Assembly: GCA_033439765.1 (NCBI GenBank)
Contig: JAULSN010000003.1
Location: 744,001 to 808,000 of the forward strand
Direction of reading: 5' to 3'
Length of the DNA: 64,000 nt
Source of the DNA: Lasiosphaeria ovina
Taxonomy: Eukaryota; Ascomycota; Sordariomycetes; Sordariales; Lasiosphaeriaceae
Shown: positions 1 through 10,273 of the stretch, piece by piece
Layout of the letters: the number at the start of each line of letters is the position of its first letter
How positions within the stretch are numbered: the stretch's first letter is position 1
The notes under the pieces: model-generated
What the model saw: only the letters and a program-made list of their open reading frames with translations
Told to the model about the DNA's origin: nothing
The model's database searches: none
Made by a program: the position numbers and the translations under genes

Positions 1-228
1 GTGTTCTATGCGAAACCTTGGGTCACCGCCCAACACAGGATCTGCAATCCGTGTTCGGAGATCGATGATGTTGGCAAAGTCAATTTCGACATCGATATCC
101 GCCGTGTTCCTTTGGCAGCCGAGGAGGTTGACGGCAAACCCTCCAATGAACGCGTGGTCAATACCTTGCTCTGAAGGAATAGCAGAGAGCGCATTTGCGG
201 CTTGCAGATGGAGTTCCTGGGGAGCCAT
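1..228 (-). CDS. Nucleotidyltransferase-like protein, 5' part only (runs off the left edge)
   Basis: The minus-strand frame is open from an ATG at 226-228 to base 1, giving the first 76 residues; the rest lies outside the window. The visible N-terminus has a short helix-like stretch, then IGGFAVNLLG (about residues 27-36), then RNTADIDVEID (about 39-49). A Gly-Gly pair, a hydrophobic helix, R-x-T and D-I-D match the active-site pattern of the nucleotidyltransferase fold (AbiEii/MNT-like and related fungal proteins), in which the two Asp residues bind metal. The nucleotide substrate and target cannot be told from this fragment. No intron is visible. The ATG is the only upstream start in frame. 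Family assignment rests on the motif alone. Confidence 0.6.
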   Translation of the reverse strand, partial: MAPQELHLQAANALSAIPSEQGIDHAFIGGFAVNLLGCQRNTADIDVEIDFANIIDLRTRIADPVLGGDPRFRIEH

Positions 229-1185
229 GGTCGGGGAAGACGTTCTGCGGTGTGTCGTGTGTGATGGAATGTCGAAATGGAGAGGTTGACCCTGGGCATG
301 GATAGCATGCTACTCGCACCATCCGGCAAAATGGTTGACCACGAGTGTGTTCGATCAGGAAGGCGCGCGCAGACCCGCCATTTTCGGCAGGCTCAAGCCA
401 CCCCCATTACTCGGTCGCCCGAATATGAACGGGTTGAACTCCTAACAGTCGCTACGCATCCCGCGTTGCCACAGCGCCAATCGCATCGGGGTCGATGACA
501 TCTCCGCCAGTATCCGGTTTGTCGGTAGTTCCATCAGCCTCTACTGTCCAAAGAGGGTCGTGTCGGTTAGAATTCGAATCTATGACTTCCTGCGGAGCAG
601 CCCACGATAGTCAGAGCGAGATATGCGTGAATCAGAGTCAGAGCACTCCTCGCATCATTTTTGATGACAATCTTGTCTTTCGTGATGACCCTGTGATAAC
701 ATAGTATGTAGCTTAATATTTACTGTACTAGCGGTTATAGAATGGCTTCTGATGGTAGTTTCAAATGAGGTCATCATATGATTGATATGTTAAATAGATG
801 ATAACGTATAACAACTTCATACGATAGAAGTTCATCTCTGTCACGACCCTCGTCATGAACGACTCGAAGCACGGGCCAACATCGGCGCAGGGCGCTCTGA
901 ACCAATCGCTAAGCCAGCCAATAAAGGCGGGCCCGCTCGGGGCCTGAGACCGCCAATCAGATCGGTCACAGGCCAGCAGTTGTCACGGCTGCTGGCTAGG
1001 GAAACGTATGGCTGTTGTGCTCAACTACAACCCGTTTTGCGGCTGCGACTACGGCTGCGCGTGTCGTGTGAGACTTTGGTTGCAAGGGAGAGGCCGCTGT
1101 CGCCGCTGCTGGAGACCCGGCTTAAACCTTTTTTCATCTTTTCTGGGGCCTGCCCTAGATAGTCCCCGGCAAATCGTCATTCTCT
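229..1185. other. Intergenic region without a recognised gene
   Basis: This holds the promoter side of the nucleotidyltransferase-like gene and the 3' flank of the HET relic, which point away from and toward it respectively. About 690-860 is AT-rich. Short open frames on both strands have no start context, splice signals or familiar motifs. Confidence 0.5.
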
Positions 1186-3521
1186 TTACTCGATGATGTC
1201 TTGGAACAATTCCCTGCAAGAATCACCCCATCCCTCCGGATTAATCACCTCGCCAGCAGTCTCAAAGATGGTAGCGACCCCGACCCTCTCCCAGATTCGG
1301 TGACTGCGGGTTCTGGACGTCTGCTTCAAAAGCAACCCCGAGGGTCGCTGGCTGTTTGAAACGTGCAGATAGCACAACGAATGGCCTGGCCGTATTGGAA
1401 GAAGGCTGTCCCGGTTGTCAAAGTCGAGCATCCCGCGCGCAAAGAGCTTGTCCGCGGGCCCGATTATGGCGTATGGGAAGCTGCTTGCCGAAGTCCAGCT
1501 TCCCTCGTCATCCGGCCGTATTTGCGTGACATGCATCTGGTTCCCGTAGAATACCATATGCGGAGAATGGCGTTGGAACCTGATAGGACTTAAAGCCTCG
1601 GGCGTTGGGCAGTCAACGGACCGCATGCCTTTGAAGTAGCCAATGTTGGCATCGAGCGACGTCCAGGACCAGGTAGGGGCGCGCTTTGTCGCCGGCCGCC
1701 GGGCGATGCCGCTCTCGACAAGCCGCAGGAGCTCTCTCTCCATGTTACCACTCCACGTTGCCGCCTCAGGGATATAGCTGCCAGCAGAGACATGGGCGGC
1801 CATTTCGTTGGCCAGGCTCTGGATAGCCGTGAGCTTGTCGGACGGGACCGTCATCCTCCTCCGGCTGTAGCTGATGACGGCTCGCTTCCAGCATTCGTAC
1901 CATTTGGCAGCGTCATTGTCGGCGAGGGACTGCGGCCATAGTTGGAACGGATCCGACGACCTGGGCTGCTCAGGTTCGTTCTCCTCCGACTTTAGGCATT
2001 CCCTGCATTCAAAATAGATCTTGTTCTTGCAGAAATGGATCGTTCTTGTTGAGAGGCTCCGCTCGCTCCTGCATGACCCAGCCTCGAGTGTTCCATTTGG
2101 AGCTGTCAACATCGCCGCGTCGCAGCCCCACCCCGTCTTCGTGGACGGGGGTAACAATGAGGAACCCGGACGGAGCGTCGTCATAAGTCTGGCCGCTCTC
2201 GCTAGAAGCGGTATTCACCGCGTACTCGATCTTGACGGCCGGGATGACGTCGAGGTTCCTCGCGAGGAAGCCGTCGTGAGAGGAGGTCGCCCAAGTCCTA
2301 TGTAGTATGCAGCACATCTTGTGGGTTAGCAGATGGATTTTTATATATTATTTCTCCCTCGCCTGATTGGCGTTCATGCTTACGCAGCGATGGTGATAAA
2401 GGCATTTTTGTACACCATGTGCATCGTTGCCGCCTCCCGTTTCCAATCTTCCTGGTTGTCCTGGATGATGCAGAGCGAATCGATCCAGATGTACTCTATG
2501 CCCAGCCGCCTACACGTCTCCACGGCATCGGCAAAGTTCCGTGGCAGACGGCCTAGGGAGATGCCGTCCTTCAAGTCGGCGTAGTTGTAGTTCATGGCCT
2601 GGAGCGGAGGAGCGGATTCTTGGACATCCCCCCACATATGGCTCAAGGCTGCATAACGGAGCGCCTTGGTGCTGTCTGTTAGGGCTTCGGTCTCTACGAG
2701 GCGGGGGTCGCGCGGCTGCTCCGAGTTGGCAACGGCATCGGACCCAACGTGCAAAAGCCGTGTGGGGCGCCATGCTGCTGATGCTTGTAATACGCGGCAT
2801 GGGAAGTGGTCTGACTCGCAGTCACTGGCCCACCCTTGTATCATGCTGATGTTGTCGTCCGATAGAGATTCATCACTAGGAAGCCTCCCCCGGTGAGACC
2901 TTTCCTGCGAATCGAGGTCTGCACACGCCTCCAAGCCGGATCAGCATAACTAATTAGGCCATGCCGGTCTCTCGCATGTCATGGTGGCAAACTTACCGAT
3001 GGAATCAAACACCTTGAAGTGAAGGACCTGGCTAGGCTAATATCATCGTGGAGCTGAGCGCAACCATCTGTCGGCTTCGGAGTCACAGGGCCAAACTCCA
3101 GCGACATGCCCGTGACCATGCCCCCTCTCTGCGGGCTCGGATTGTTGGCGTCCGTGTCTCGCTTCGCCTCCTGGCTTCCCGGAAAAGAGTTAAAGGCAAA
3201 ATTGAGGCTGGAAATTCTCACTCGGCAATCCCACGGTTCATTGAGCAGGTCTGCGAATGCCGGATCCTGCTCCGACAGAGGGCCGACGCCCCATTCTTCC
3301 ATCGGCCGGGCAGCCCAATTGTGCCGCAAGGCCTTTCGAACAATCCAGCAGAGCCCGCACCTTGCCGCTATCGACTTTTTGAGAACAGGAAAGTGCGGAA
3401 AGGTATCGACAAGTTCGTAGTCTGTCTTGATGATGTTGTTTGTCGCCTTGGTGCGGTCCGGCACTGCGGCTTTGCACAGGGCTGCACGTTTGCATGCAGG
3501 AACCCAAGGCCACACCCGCAA
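1186..3521 (-). pseudogene. HET-domain (heterokaryon incompatibility) gene, frame-disrupted
   Basis: Three minus-strand segments make up one HET protein. Segment 3521-2979 is the N-terminal part (CGLCWIVRKAL). After an intron at about 3000-2927 (GTAAGT..CAG), the core follows at about 2926-2380 (YAALSHMWG, YIWIDSLCIIQDN, YKNAFITIAA). The end of the HET domain (WNTRGWVMQER) and the C-terminal half run to the stop at 1186. Proteins of this family trigger cell death on non-self recognition. The frame breaks right after GWVMQER: GCTC is duplicated at 2061-2068, and removing one copy joins QER directly to SLSTRTIHF. A second mismatch lies before the intron, where the expected LHFKVFDS lies in a different frame from the upstream exon and stops precede it. 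No in-frame ATG is visible upstream of 3521. The gene is probably non-functional, unless the breaks are sequencing errors. Confidence 0.75.
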
Positions 3522-5307
3522 GATTATGCTTTACGGGCATCGGCCGGACGAGCGTTCGATATGTGAGTTCCATTGCGGGTGGTTCTGTGCGAGGTTGCGC
3601 CGACCAAAGTTGTTGCGCTGAAACCGAACCCTGAAGTGAGGGGCTCAAGGGGAGTCAGTCTCCCTTGCGCGGCGCCTGATCGCGCCAAGACCACGGCAAA
3701 CCACCACCCGGCTACGTACATTATCTTTTGCTCCGTCTCACCCTATTGGAAGAACTGCTTTCAGTGCCTCGGCGGGCTTCGACAGAGAATAGATCACGTG
3801 CAAAATGGGTGGGATGGAAAATACCTACAACAGACGGAACAGTACACCTTAAAAGTCCATCCACAGCACCCAGGGTAGGATAAGAAAAGTCATAGACTGC
3901 GTGTATAAAATGCTGGCCAGCAATGGAAAAAACTGAAGTTGGAGAGACTGCATCTAAAGAGGAAAAACATCCAAGTATTCTTGGTGTCAGAAACACGGCC
4001 CAAGCCTTCACAACCTCCAGTCAAGCTGCCCAGCCCATTTATTGGCGTTTGAGGGCGGGGTGGTGATTCGGATTTCGAGTCTCAGAGATGCGCTCGCAGG
4101 AAAATTCGGTCGTGACCGCACAACACTGCCTCTAACCGCATTAAGCCGTGTTCCCGTTCAAAAGACAGTCTACAGCGGGTTATAGGTAGTATCAACGGCC
4201 CACTTCTCACTTGACTCCTGACTATCGCTCTCGTCGCCACAAGACGTTGGGGTGACTGACGGTCCATCCGCTGTCCCTGTCCCTCGTTCTTTACGTATCG
4301 TTATACGGAATTCCACTTTCCGCCTCCATTTACTACTGTTCTCTCCATTTCTACAGCAGAGTTAGTCTATATTAGTAGGCGTAATATCCGCAGTAGGCTA
4401 TTTATTAGTGAACTAAAGTCAACTCGGGTAAACTGAAAGTTACGCTCTGAGAACCGAATGTAGTTACTTGCACAGGCAAAAGAAAACGGTAGTATTTCGG
4501 CAGACTGGTGTCCCAAAATGGGTCCGTAACTCAACTCACATACACCTCATTTTGGATTATGGTAACTATAGCCGGGCCCAAAGATTGCTTTCCTGCACTG
4601 ACCTCGGCTGAGGGAGGTGCTCGATACGTCTCGCCCCCGGCTCAGGATCTACGACTAATCCAGACTTGAGAAAATGCTGTGGGGGGTGACTATAGTGAAG
4701 CAGTGAAAAGGTACCATGACACAACAAACCCAAGAATATCACTAAGGCTCGCCTTACAAAGTACAGGTACAGGACTCCATAGCCAGATAGTCAAAACAAC
4801 AAAGAAAAAGGCACTATTGCGTGCACTAGTCCGGGGATCTCAATTCATGGTAAAAAGGCGTGATTTCTAAACAGTGGCTAGAAAAAGAAGTGAAGAGCAA
4901 TGCCGGCCCTCTGATCAGAGGGAGGGAGGGTGGGCAGGGCAAGAGAAAAGGAAAAAAAAGTATACCAGGTAGATTGTATTGGGTAAGGCTGTAAACAACC
5001 CCCTTGTTACCCGGCCCCCGAATCCTGATCAATAGAGCTAGTTCCCGCCCAACAGCCCAAAAAAGGGCCGCTCCTAAACTCCGGCCCGCTCAATCGACTC
5101 CACCAACTCCAATAGCCATTACCCCGTCTTCGGATATTGTCTGGGTCGTTCTAATGTACAAGTCGTCCTATTTAATAACCATGTGGCGCCGTTCAGCATC
5201 AAGTCATTGACAACTCATCTCGTTATGATTTCTTGCTAGCGGGGGCCCCTCCCCTATAATGCATATGTGGTATAGCGTTTCTCGCCCTCGACACGCTCGC
5301 AAGTCAA
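3522..5307. other. Intergenic region, no supported gene
   Basis: This 1.8 kb stretch turns AT-rich from about 4290 onward. It contains short broken frames only. The composition and lack of coding signal suggest decayed sequence, possibly an old transposon, but I see no terminal repeats or transposase motif that would prove it. Confidence 0.4.
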
Positions 5308-5667
5308 TCAGCGGATGTTGTGGATGATCACCTGTCTCATGACTCGCTGAGGCTTCTGCGACTGCTGCGGCTGCGGCTGCTGCAGCTTATTGCGGTTGCT
5401 ATTCTTGTCGAAATTGACGTTGTGCTTCTTGTGATTGTGCACTTTGTGCTCCTTGTGTGTGTGCTCTCTGTGCTTGTGCCCTGTGTGCTTGTGCCCTGTG
5501 TGCTTGTGATCTTTATGCTCCTTGTGCACTCGGTGCTCCTTGTGAATGTGGCCGCTGTGCTTGGGGCTGCTGTGCATGGGACCGCCGCCGTTCTCGTGCT
5601 TCCTGACTAGATCTATATTGCCATTGCAGTCCTCAAAAGCGTTGTATTTGACATCTTCGTTGCTCAT
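5308..5667 (-). CDS. Small His/Lys-rich repeat protein (119 aa)
   Basis: Single-exon gene with ATG at 5667 in a CAAC-ATG context. The first 30 residues (MSNEDVKYNAFEDCNGN...) are ordinary and acidic. Residues about 38-80 are a run of short units built on H-K-E-H and H-T-G-H-K, among them two consecutive TGHKH units. The tail is Asn/Gln/Pro-rich. There is no signal peptide or membrane segment, so it is probably intracellular. A His count this high suggests binding of Zn, Ni or Cu, or a pH-dependent role; that is inference. A TATA box lies about 200 nt upstream with a long pyrimidine-rich leader, which supports a real transcript. The repeated DNA makes the reverse strand open too, but that frame is only a Leu/Val-rich mirror of the repeats. 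Confidence 0.6.
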   Translation of the reverse strand: MSNEDVKYNAFEDCNGNIDLVRKHENGGGPMHSSPKHSGHIHKEHRVHKEHKDHKHTGHKHTGHKHREHTHKEHKVHNHKKHNVNFDKNSNRNKLQQPQPQQSQKPQRVMRQVIIHNIR

Positions 5668-5870
5668 GTTGATGTTTTGCTGGGTTGGTCAGGTGGTGGT
5701 TTGGTCGGAAGAGCGGAAGGGGTCTTGCTGTCGGAGGGCAAGCCTTGGGAGTGTAAAGAGACGAAAGTTGTCGTTGGAAGGTTGGCAGAGATGCTGGCGA
5801 TGGTGATATCTCCCTTCGGGCCTTGCGTTCCTTGACCCAAAATGGAAAGTGGGAGTTGGCTGTGGCTGAA

Positions 5871-5876
5871 TTTATA
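5871..5876 (-). promoter_or_regulatory. TATA box of the His-rich gene
   Basis: TATAAA on the minus strand, followed by a leader rich in C and T up to the ATG at 5667. Spacing gives a 5' UTR of roughly 170 nt. Confidence 0.5.
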
Positions 5877-6426
5877 CCAAAAATGGCGGACTGTGCCTCG
5901 GGCAAATAACATGGCTGTTCGAGGGCGGTTTATTTTACTTGCTCTTGGAAGTCGACGGCGTTTCTCGACTTCGGAGTTGTTACGGTACAGGACGGACTCT
6001 ACAGAAACTTTATCAGCATATTCGCAGCCAATGTCAGTACTAATTACGTACTGAGCAGGGAAACGAGAAAAGTCTATACTTGTGACAATAAAAAACCCAA
6101 GGTATTGAAACCTGGGCAACCGGGCATATTGGTAAGTTTATTGAGAAACCCACGTATCATTGACATGCACAAGGAGTTGGTCAGTCAATCCTCAATAAGG
6201 ATCTCAATACTAACCCAAATACTTATAAGTATGGACATAACCGATAGCTCGTAAGGGACACGAAATATATAAAAACTCAAAAGCCTATGTACAGTAATCT
6301 AATATTACTTCATTTTCTTGTCGATGACTGTGATTTGCCTCCTCATATCCCCCATCCATTGCAACCTCGAATTGATTCTCGCCGTCAACGCAAACAGCCC
6401 TCATACATTTGTTAGAGCATCTGCAC
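5877..6426. other. Intergenic region
   Basis: AT-rich, with no coding signal. It separates the His-rich gene's promoter from the 3' end of the secreted-protein gene at 6427-7032. Confidence 0.5.
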
Positions 6427-7032
6427 CTAGCACTGCTGGACAAGCATGTAGATGCCGAGCGAGTCTGACGCATTGGCGGGCTTGATATCGTTCATCCAGT
6501 AGACAAACTCTGGGTCCGACGACCAGGGCGGCAGCTCGGCAAAGAACTCGCCGCCGATCTGGGCGCAGGGCTCGGCGTGGATGGTCTGGACGCCGGGCTG
6601 GATGGCGTTCACGCCAAAGGGGCCGGGCTTGAGCTGGACGTCGGCGAGCTTGAAGCCGGGCGCGTAGCCGCCGGGCTGCACGGCCCACGACGTCAGCAGC
6701 ACGGGGCCGTTGTAGGGCCGGATCTGCAGCACGTCGCGCTCGTAGCGCGCCTGCGGGAGGCTCAGCACCCACGAGCACGTGCCCGTGCTCGGCGGCGCGA
6801 ACCGCACCAGCTGCTTGTACCCGCTGCCGTCGATGTTGAGCGCGATCTCGAAGAAGGGGTTCGTCGACCACCCCGCCACGTCGGGCTGCGCCAGGTCGAA
6901 CACCACCGTGTCGTACGGCGCCAGGATTGTGGTTGTGCATCGCGCGTCGAGCGTGTTGCTAACGCTCGGCGCGGCTGCGGCCCCGAGGGCGAGCGCGAGG
7001 GCGCTGGTGATGAGGGTTGTGAGCCTGGCCAT
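6427..7032 (-). CDS. Small secreted protein of unknown function (201 aa)
   Basis: Single-exon gene ending at TAG 6427. I chose the ATG at 7032 because it gives a clean signal peptide, MARLTTLITSALALALGAAA, with cleavage near AAA-PSV. An ATG-like start 11 codons upstream would bury it. A TATA-like TATATG on the minus strand at about 7076-7081 also fits the downstream start. The mature part has a CTTTILAPYDTVVFDL segment, CSWVLSLP in the middle and a C-terminal GIYMLVQQC, with four Cys. This layout is loosely like But2-type secreted beta-sandwich proteins, but I would not assign the family from this. It is probably exported; its role is unknown. Confidence 0.7.
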   Translation of the reverse strand: MARLTTLITSALALALGAAAAPSVSNTLDARCTTTILAPYDTVVFDLAQPDVAGWSTNPFFEIALNIDGSGYKQLVRFAPPSTGTCSWVLSLPQARYERDVLQIRPYNGPVLLTSWAVQPGGYAPGFKLADVQLKPGPFGVNAIQPGVQTIHAEPCAQIGGEFFAELPPWSSDPEFVYWMNDIKPANASDSLGIYMLVQQC

Positions 7033-8626
7033 GGTGGCGAGGATGTGGCGGGCAGCGGTGAGCACGAGAATGTGGTATATGAGTCGTCGGAAAAGACTTG
7101 GGCGCTTTTGGGCGGGGAGCGTGTGGGCGCTGGTAATGTTTAGTGTTTTAGTAGGTAGTTGAGTCGAGGCAGTCTCGAGGTGAAGCGCGAGTAGCTATTT
7201 ATGTATACATGAGATGATGGACATACTACTTGATCGCCCATAATAGCGACTAGCGAGGGTTGGTAAGACAGCCGAAATAGGAAGTGATAGTCACCTTTGA
7301 CCGCCGGGGTGCAAGTCAAGTGATTCGTCGTCTGCGAGGGTTCAGTCTGAATACGAGGACGGCGGCATCGCGCTAGTGACGGTTGCCAGGCCCGAGCTTG
7401 GGTCCAGGGAGGGGGATGCGACGTGGCTGCAGCGTACAAGCCCAACATCAGCCTTACCCGGGCTGTAAATGGACGGGACTGCGAGCGTGGCGCCCTGCCA
7501 AGAGGGCTGCGATGGCCTCTGAGAGGCTGGCCCGCCGTGACGGCCACCTCCGAGCACCACGTGCAGGTGGGAGCACAAGGGCGCTCAGCCACCCAAAAAT
7601 GGCCACAATAGTGCCACGGCGCGGCGACATGATTCTCGCCTTGCTTACCCCGACCCGACACGGGCATCCCAATAATTACAGCCTTCGCCAAGCACCGAGG
7701 CCGGCCCTTCTCATTTTCAAGGTGAGACAAAATCCGAGAATGGAATTCCCGAGGCAAGGGTCCATTCGGGTTTGTTAGGCTTTAGGGCTCTTTTCCTTTT
7801 TCGATTTGTCTGCCTCTGGAAATTTCCGTCATGTCTATGGCCAACGGGAAGTAACTAGTCGATACTCTACACTTCAAATAGCGAATTGAAATAACTGTTT
7901 CAGTTATGGGTTGACGGGTCTCGGGGTCCAGGTGCGGGGGTCAGTTGTGGTGGTTAAATGAGTTGCGCTTTTTTAATTGTGACTGCTGGGTTGAATAGTA
8001 CTTGATAATTAACTAAGCTAGACAGACACTGAAAATGTGTATTCTCTTGATGACAGACATTGATTGCATGCTGCAGAACTAACTTGCGTGTTGTTTATGA
8101 TCGCCACTTAGGGCTCTTGTTGGTCCGGATAAGAGATAGACAGGATGGCAGGCAGAATTGTAATTACTAAGTCAGCTCGGTGAACAGCTTTGCCGGGCAG
8201 TGACCACTGAGTCGGGTTGGTTACTAGAAGTCTACTGTTCAAACCGATACCTAAAGTTTTAGCTGTTCAAGTGCGGCATGTCAACAATTCGGCTGGCTCG
8301 GGGGGTGCACCTGAACAATGAAATTGTTCATCCGTTCTACCCGTTGCAGAGCGATAACTGTTCACGAACAGAAACAACTACCTCTGAACAAGACGCCGTC
8401 ATGGCGGCAGCGGGTGTATATCACTCTTTCGTAAAGCAAATGAACACCTCTGTTTCGTAGCCAAACACGAATCTCAACAGCAACGCGATCAGCATAAACA
8501 TAATCTCTACCACTTTGCATCATCACCGATCGCCCTCGTCAACCGGAACCAAGCCTCTTCACACTTCCATTCTCATAATTATACATCTCCATCTCACCAG
8601 AACAAACCTGATCAACAATCGACACA
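7033..8626. other. Divergent promoter region, no gene apart from regulatory motifs
   Basis: This lies between the minus-strand secreted protein and the plus-strand small acylated protein. The stretch 7340-7780 is GC-rich with overlapping open frames on both strands and no motif. From 7790 on it is AT-rich. The palindrome cluster at 8236-8446 is listed separately. Confidence 0.5.
8236..8446. promoter_or_regulatory. Cluster of TGTTCA/TGAACA half-sites, two of them in palindromes
   Basis: TGTTCA occurs at 8236, 8264, 8325 and 8359, and TGAACA at 8312, 8385 and 8441. The pair at 8312-8330 forms a perfect inverted repeat with 8-base arms around GAA. The stretch 8358-8371 (CTGTTC-AC-GAACAG) is a second inverted repeat. 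All lie 180-390 nt upstream of the ATG at 8627. The arrangement looks like a multi-site operator for a dimeric regulator; the regulator is unknown. Confidence 0.4.
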
Positions 8627-9045
8627 ATGGGCTGCATTCTTAGCACGTTCAACGTCGAGGTCAAGGACAAGGGCCCAGGTTACCTGGTGCGCAAGAAGCG
8701 TCGCAACGGCAAGAGCCACCGGCTCGTGAGCCGCAATCATGGCCCCCGCCACGCTGACTCCGACAGCGGCAGCGATGATTCCGACATGTCGAGATACAGG
8801 TAATTAGTTACTCCAGCAGCCCTCCCACAACCTTCATCCCCCTCCACGAGCAAAATATACACCTCAACGTCATATACTCTCGCGGAGAATCTATCAGGGA
8901 CAGGAGTCCCGCTAACAACCACAGTTTCTTCACTCCTCCCGACAACCACCGCAACCACGCCAGCAATCGCCCGCGCCACCGTGGCCGCGTGTCGCAGCCA
9001 GCTGAACCTCGGCGCCAAGTCTTTCAGGCGTACGGACTCGTGTGA
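8627..9045 (+). CDS. Small putatively acylated protein, two exons (97 aa)
   Basis: Exon 1 is 8627-8799 and exon 2 is 8925-9045. The 125-nt intron starts GTAATT, has a GCTAAC branch site at 8911 and ends CCACAG. The protein starts M-G-C-I-L-S, which meets the N-myristoylation rule (Gly2, Ser6) and has Cys3 available for palmitoylation, so attachment to a membrane is likely. Next come a basic stretch (VRKKRRNGKSHR), an acidic Ser/Asp tract (DSDSGSDDSD) and an Arg/Pro-rich tail. There is no known domain. Each exon is too short to look like a gene alone, but the splice sites restore one clean frame ending at TGA 9043-9045. Function unknown; membrane-associated signalling is a guess from the N-terminus. 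Confidence 0.65.
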
Positions 9046-10273
9046 TGGCCGAAGTATACGGGGTTGGTTCAGGACTTGACCTGAATGGTGAGTGCTTCCT
9101 ACAGCTTTGATTCATTACATGTGGCCTTGTGCTGACTTGAGAGAGGATTCAGATCTAGTTGATCTTTGATCTTTTATCTTTGATCATCGCAGTCTCACAT
9201 ACTCGAGACTATAGTTATTGCACTTACGAGAACGGATATTATGGGGAATGTGCATTACGATTTGTGATTTTCCTATTGCGCAATTAGTTGCGGGCACAAC
9301 TTGGCACTGGCGGAGAGTCTGGGTTCTTCTATCATAATGTCTATGATGACAAGCATTCTGGGCATGGAATGTCCGAGAAAACAACCTCGGGGGTAGGTGG
9401 TGAGTGGGAAGGTGGATGTTGTAAATAAATCATGACAAAATATCAGACCTAGCCACCGGCGCATGTGACAGAATTGATAGGTGCCTTGGCGTTTTATAGG
9501 ATAATTGGCGGAAATACCACCAATACCTGGCTGGGAACCGCGTTGTGTTTGTTGCTTGTTGATCGTCGAGTACATGACAGAAATTGATCTTGGCGCCAGA
9601 ATTGCATCCAGTCACCTCTACGTCAACATAGACTTTATTTCCAAGTCACTGTCTTGACGAAAAGTAATTACAACTCGGGCCGCGTTTGTATCCGCCAGCC
9701 ACAGTGACGTATGCCATAAAAGAGCCCCAAAACCAATGCATGAACTTTTTGTTTTCTAATCATTGTCGACTCGTCGCGGCATGACAAGCGGAGAGGGATC
9801 GGCCGTCCCGCGTGGTAGTTCATGCAAGTGCAAGCCACCACGCCACCACGCCGGAAGCACTGCGACGGAATTAGCATGTTTTCCCGCGATCTGCGCATGC
9901 ATGATCCAGGCCATATCGAGTTTACGGTGTCTTGATCAGTGGGCAGGCAGGTACTGATCGAATTTGTTCTTGTGCGTTCCCTGTTGATCGGCCTGCGAGA
10001 GTTGAGCGAGAGCGCCACCATCAAAGCCGGCAGGTCGGTCAAAGAGAGGTAAGGCACAGTCATTCACTACATTACCTACCCAAAATGAGGGGGAAGGGGA
10101 AACAAAAACGATAGTCAATAATGAATGGTCAGGCAAATGTTAAAAAGACTGGATCATGAAGCTTCGTAAATATGCAGTGCAACCCAAGCTGGTCACGTAA
10201 TTGGACAAAACAATATATACACAACTACGAGCCAGTCGCTCTCCCCACCACGCCGCCATCAACCACGTGTCCT
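9046..10273. other. Intergenic region, no supported gene
   Basis: This holds the 3' flanks of two convergent genes. Only short frames without splice signals or motifs are present. Confidence 0.5.

Noticed and set aside
4290..5250. Possible DNA transposon
   Set aside because: AT-rich and decayed in look, but no terminal inverted repeats, target duplication or transposase motif found.
5320..5610. Leu/Val-rich plus-strand frame opposite the His-rich protein
   Set aside because: Looks like membrane helices only because CAC/AAG repeats read as GTG/CTT on the other strand.
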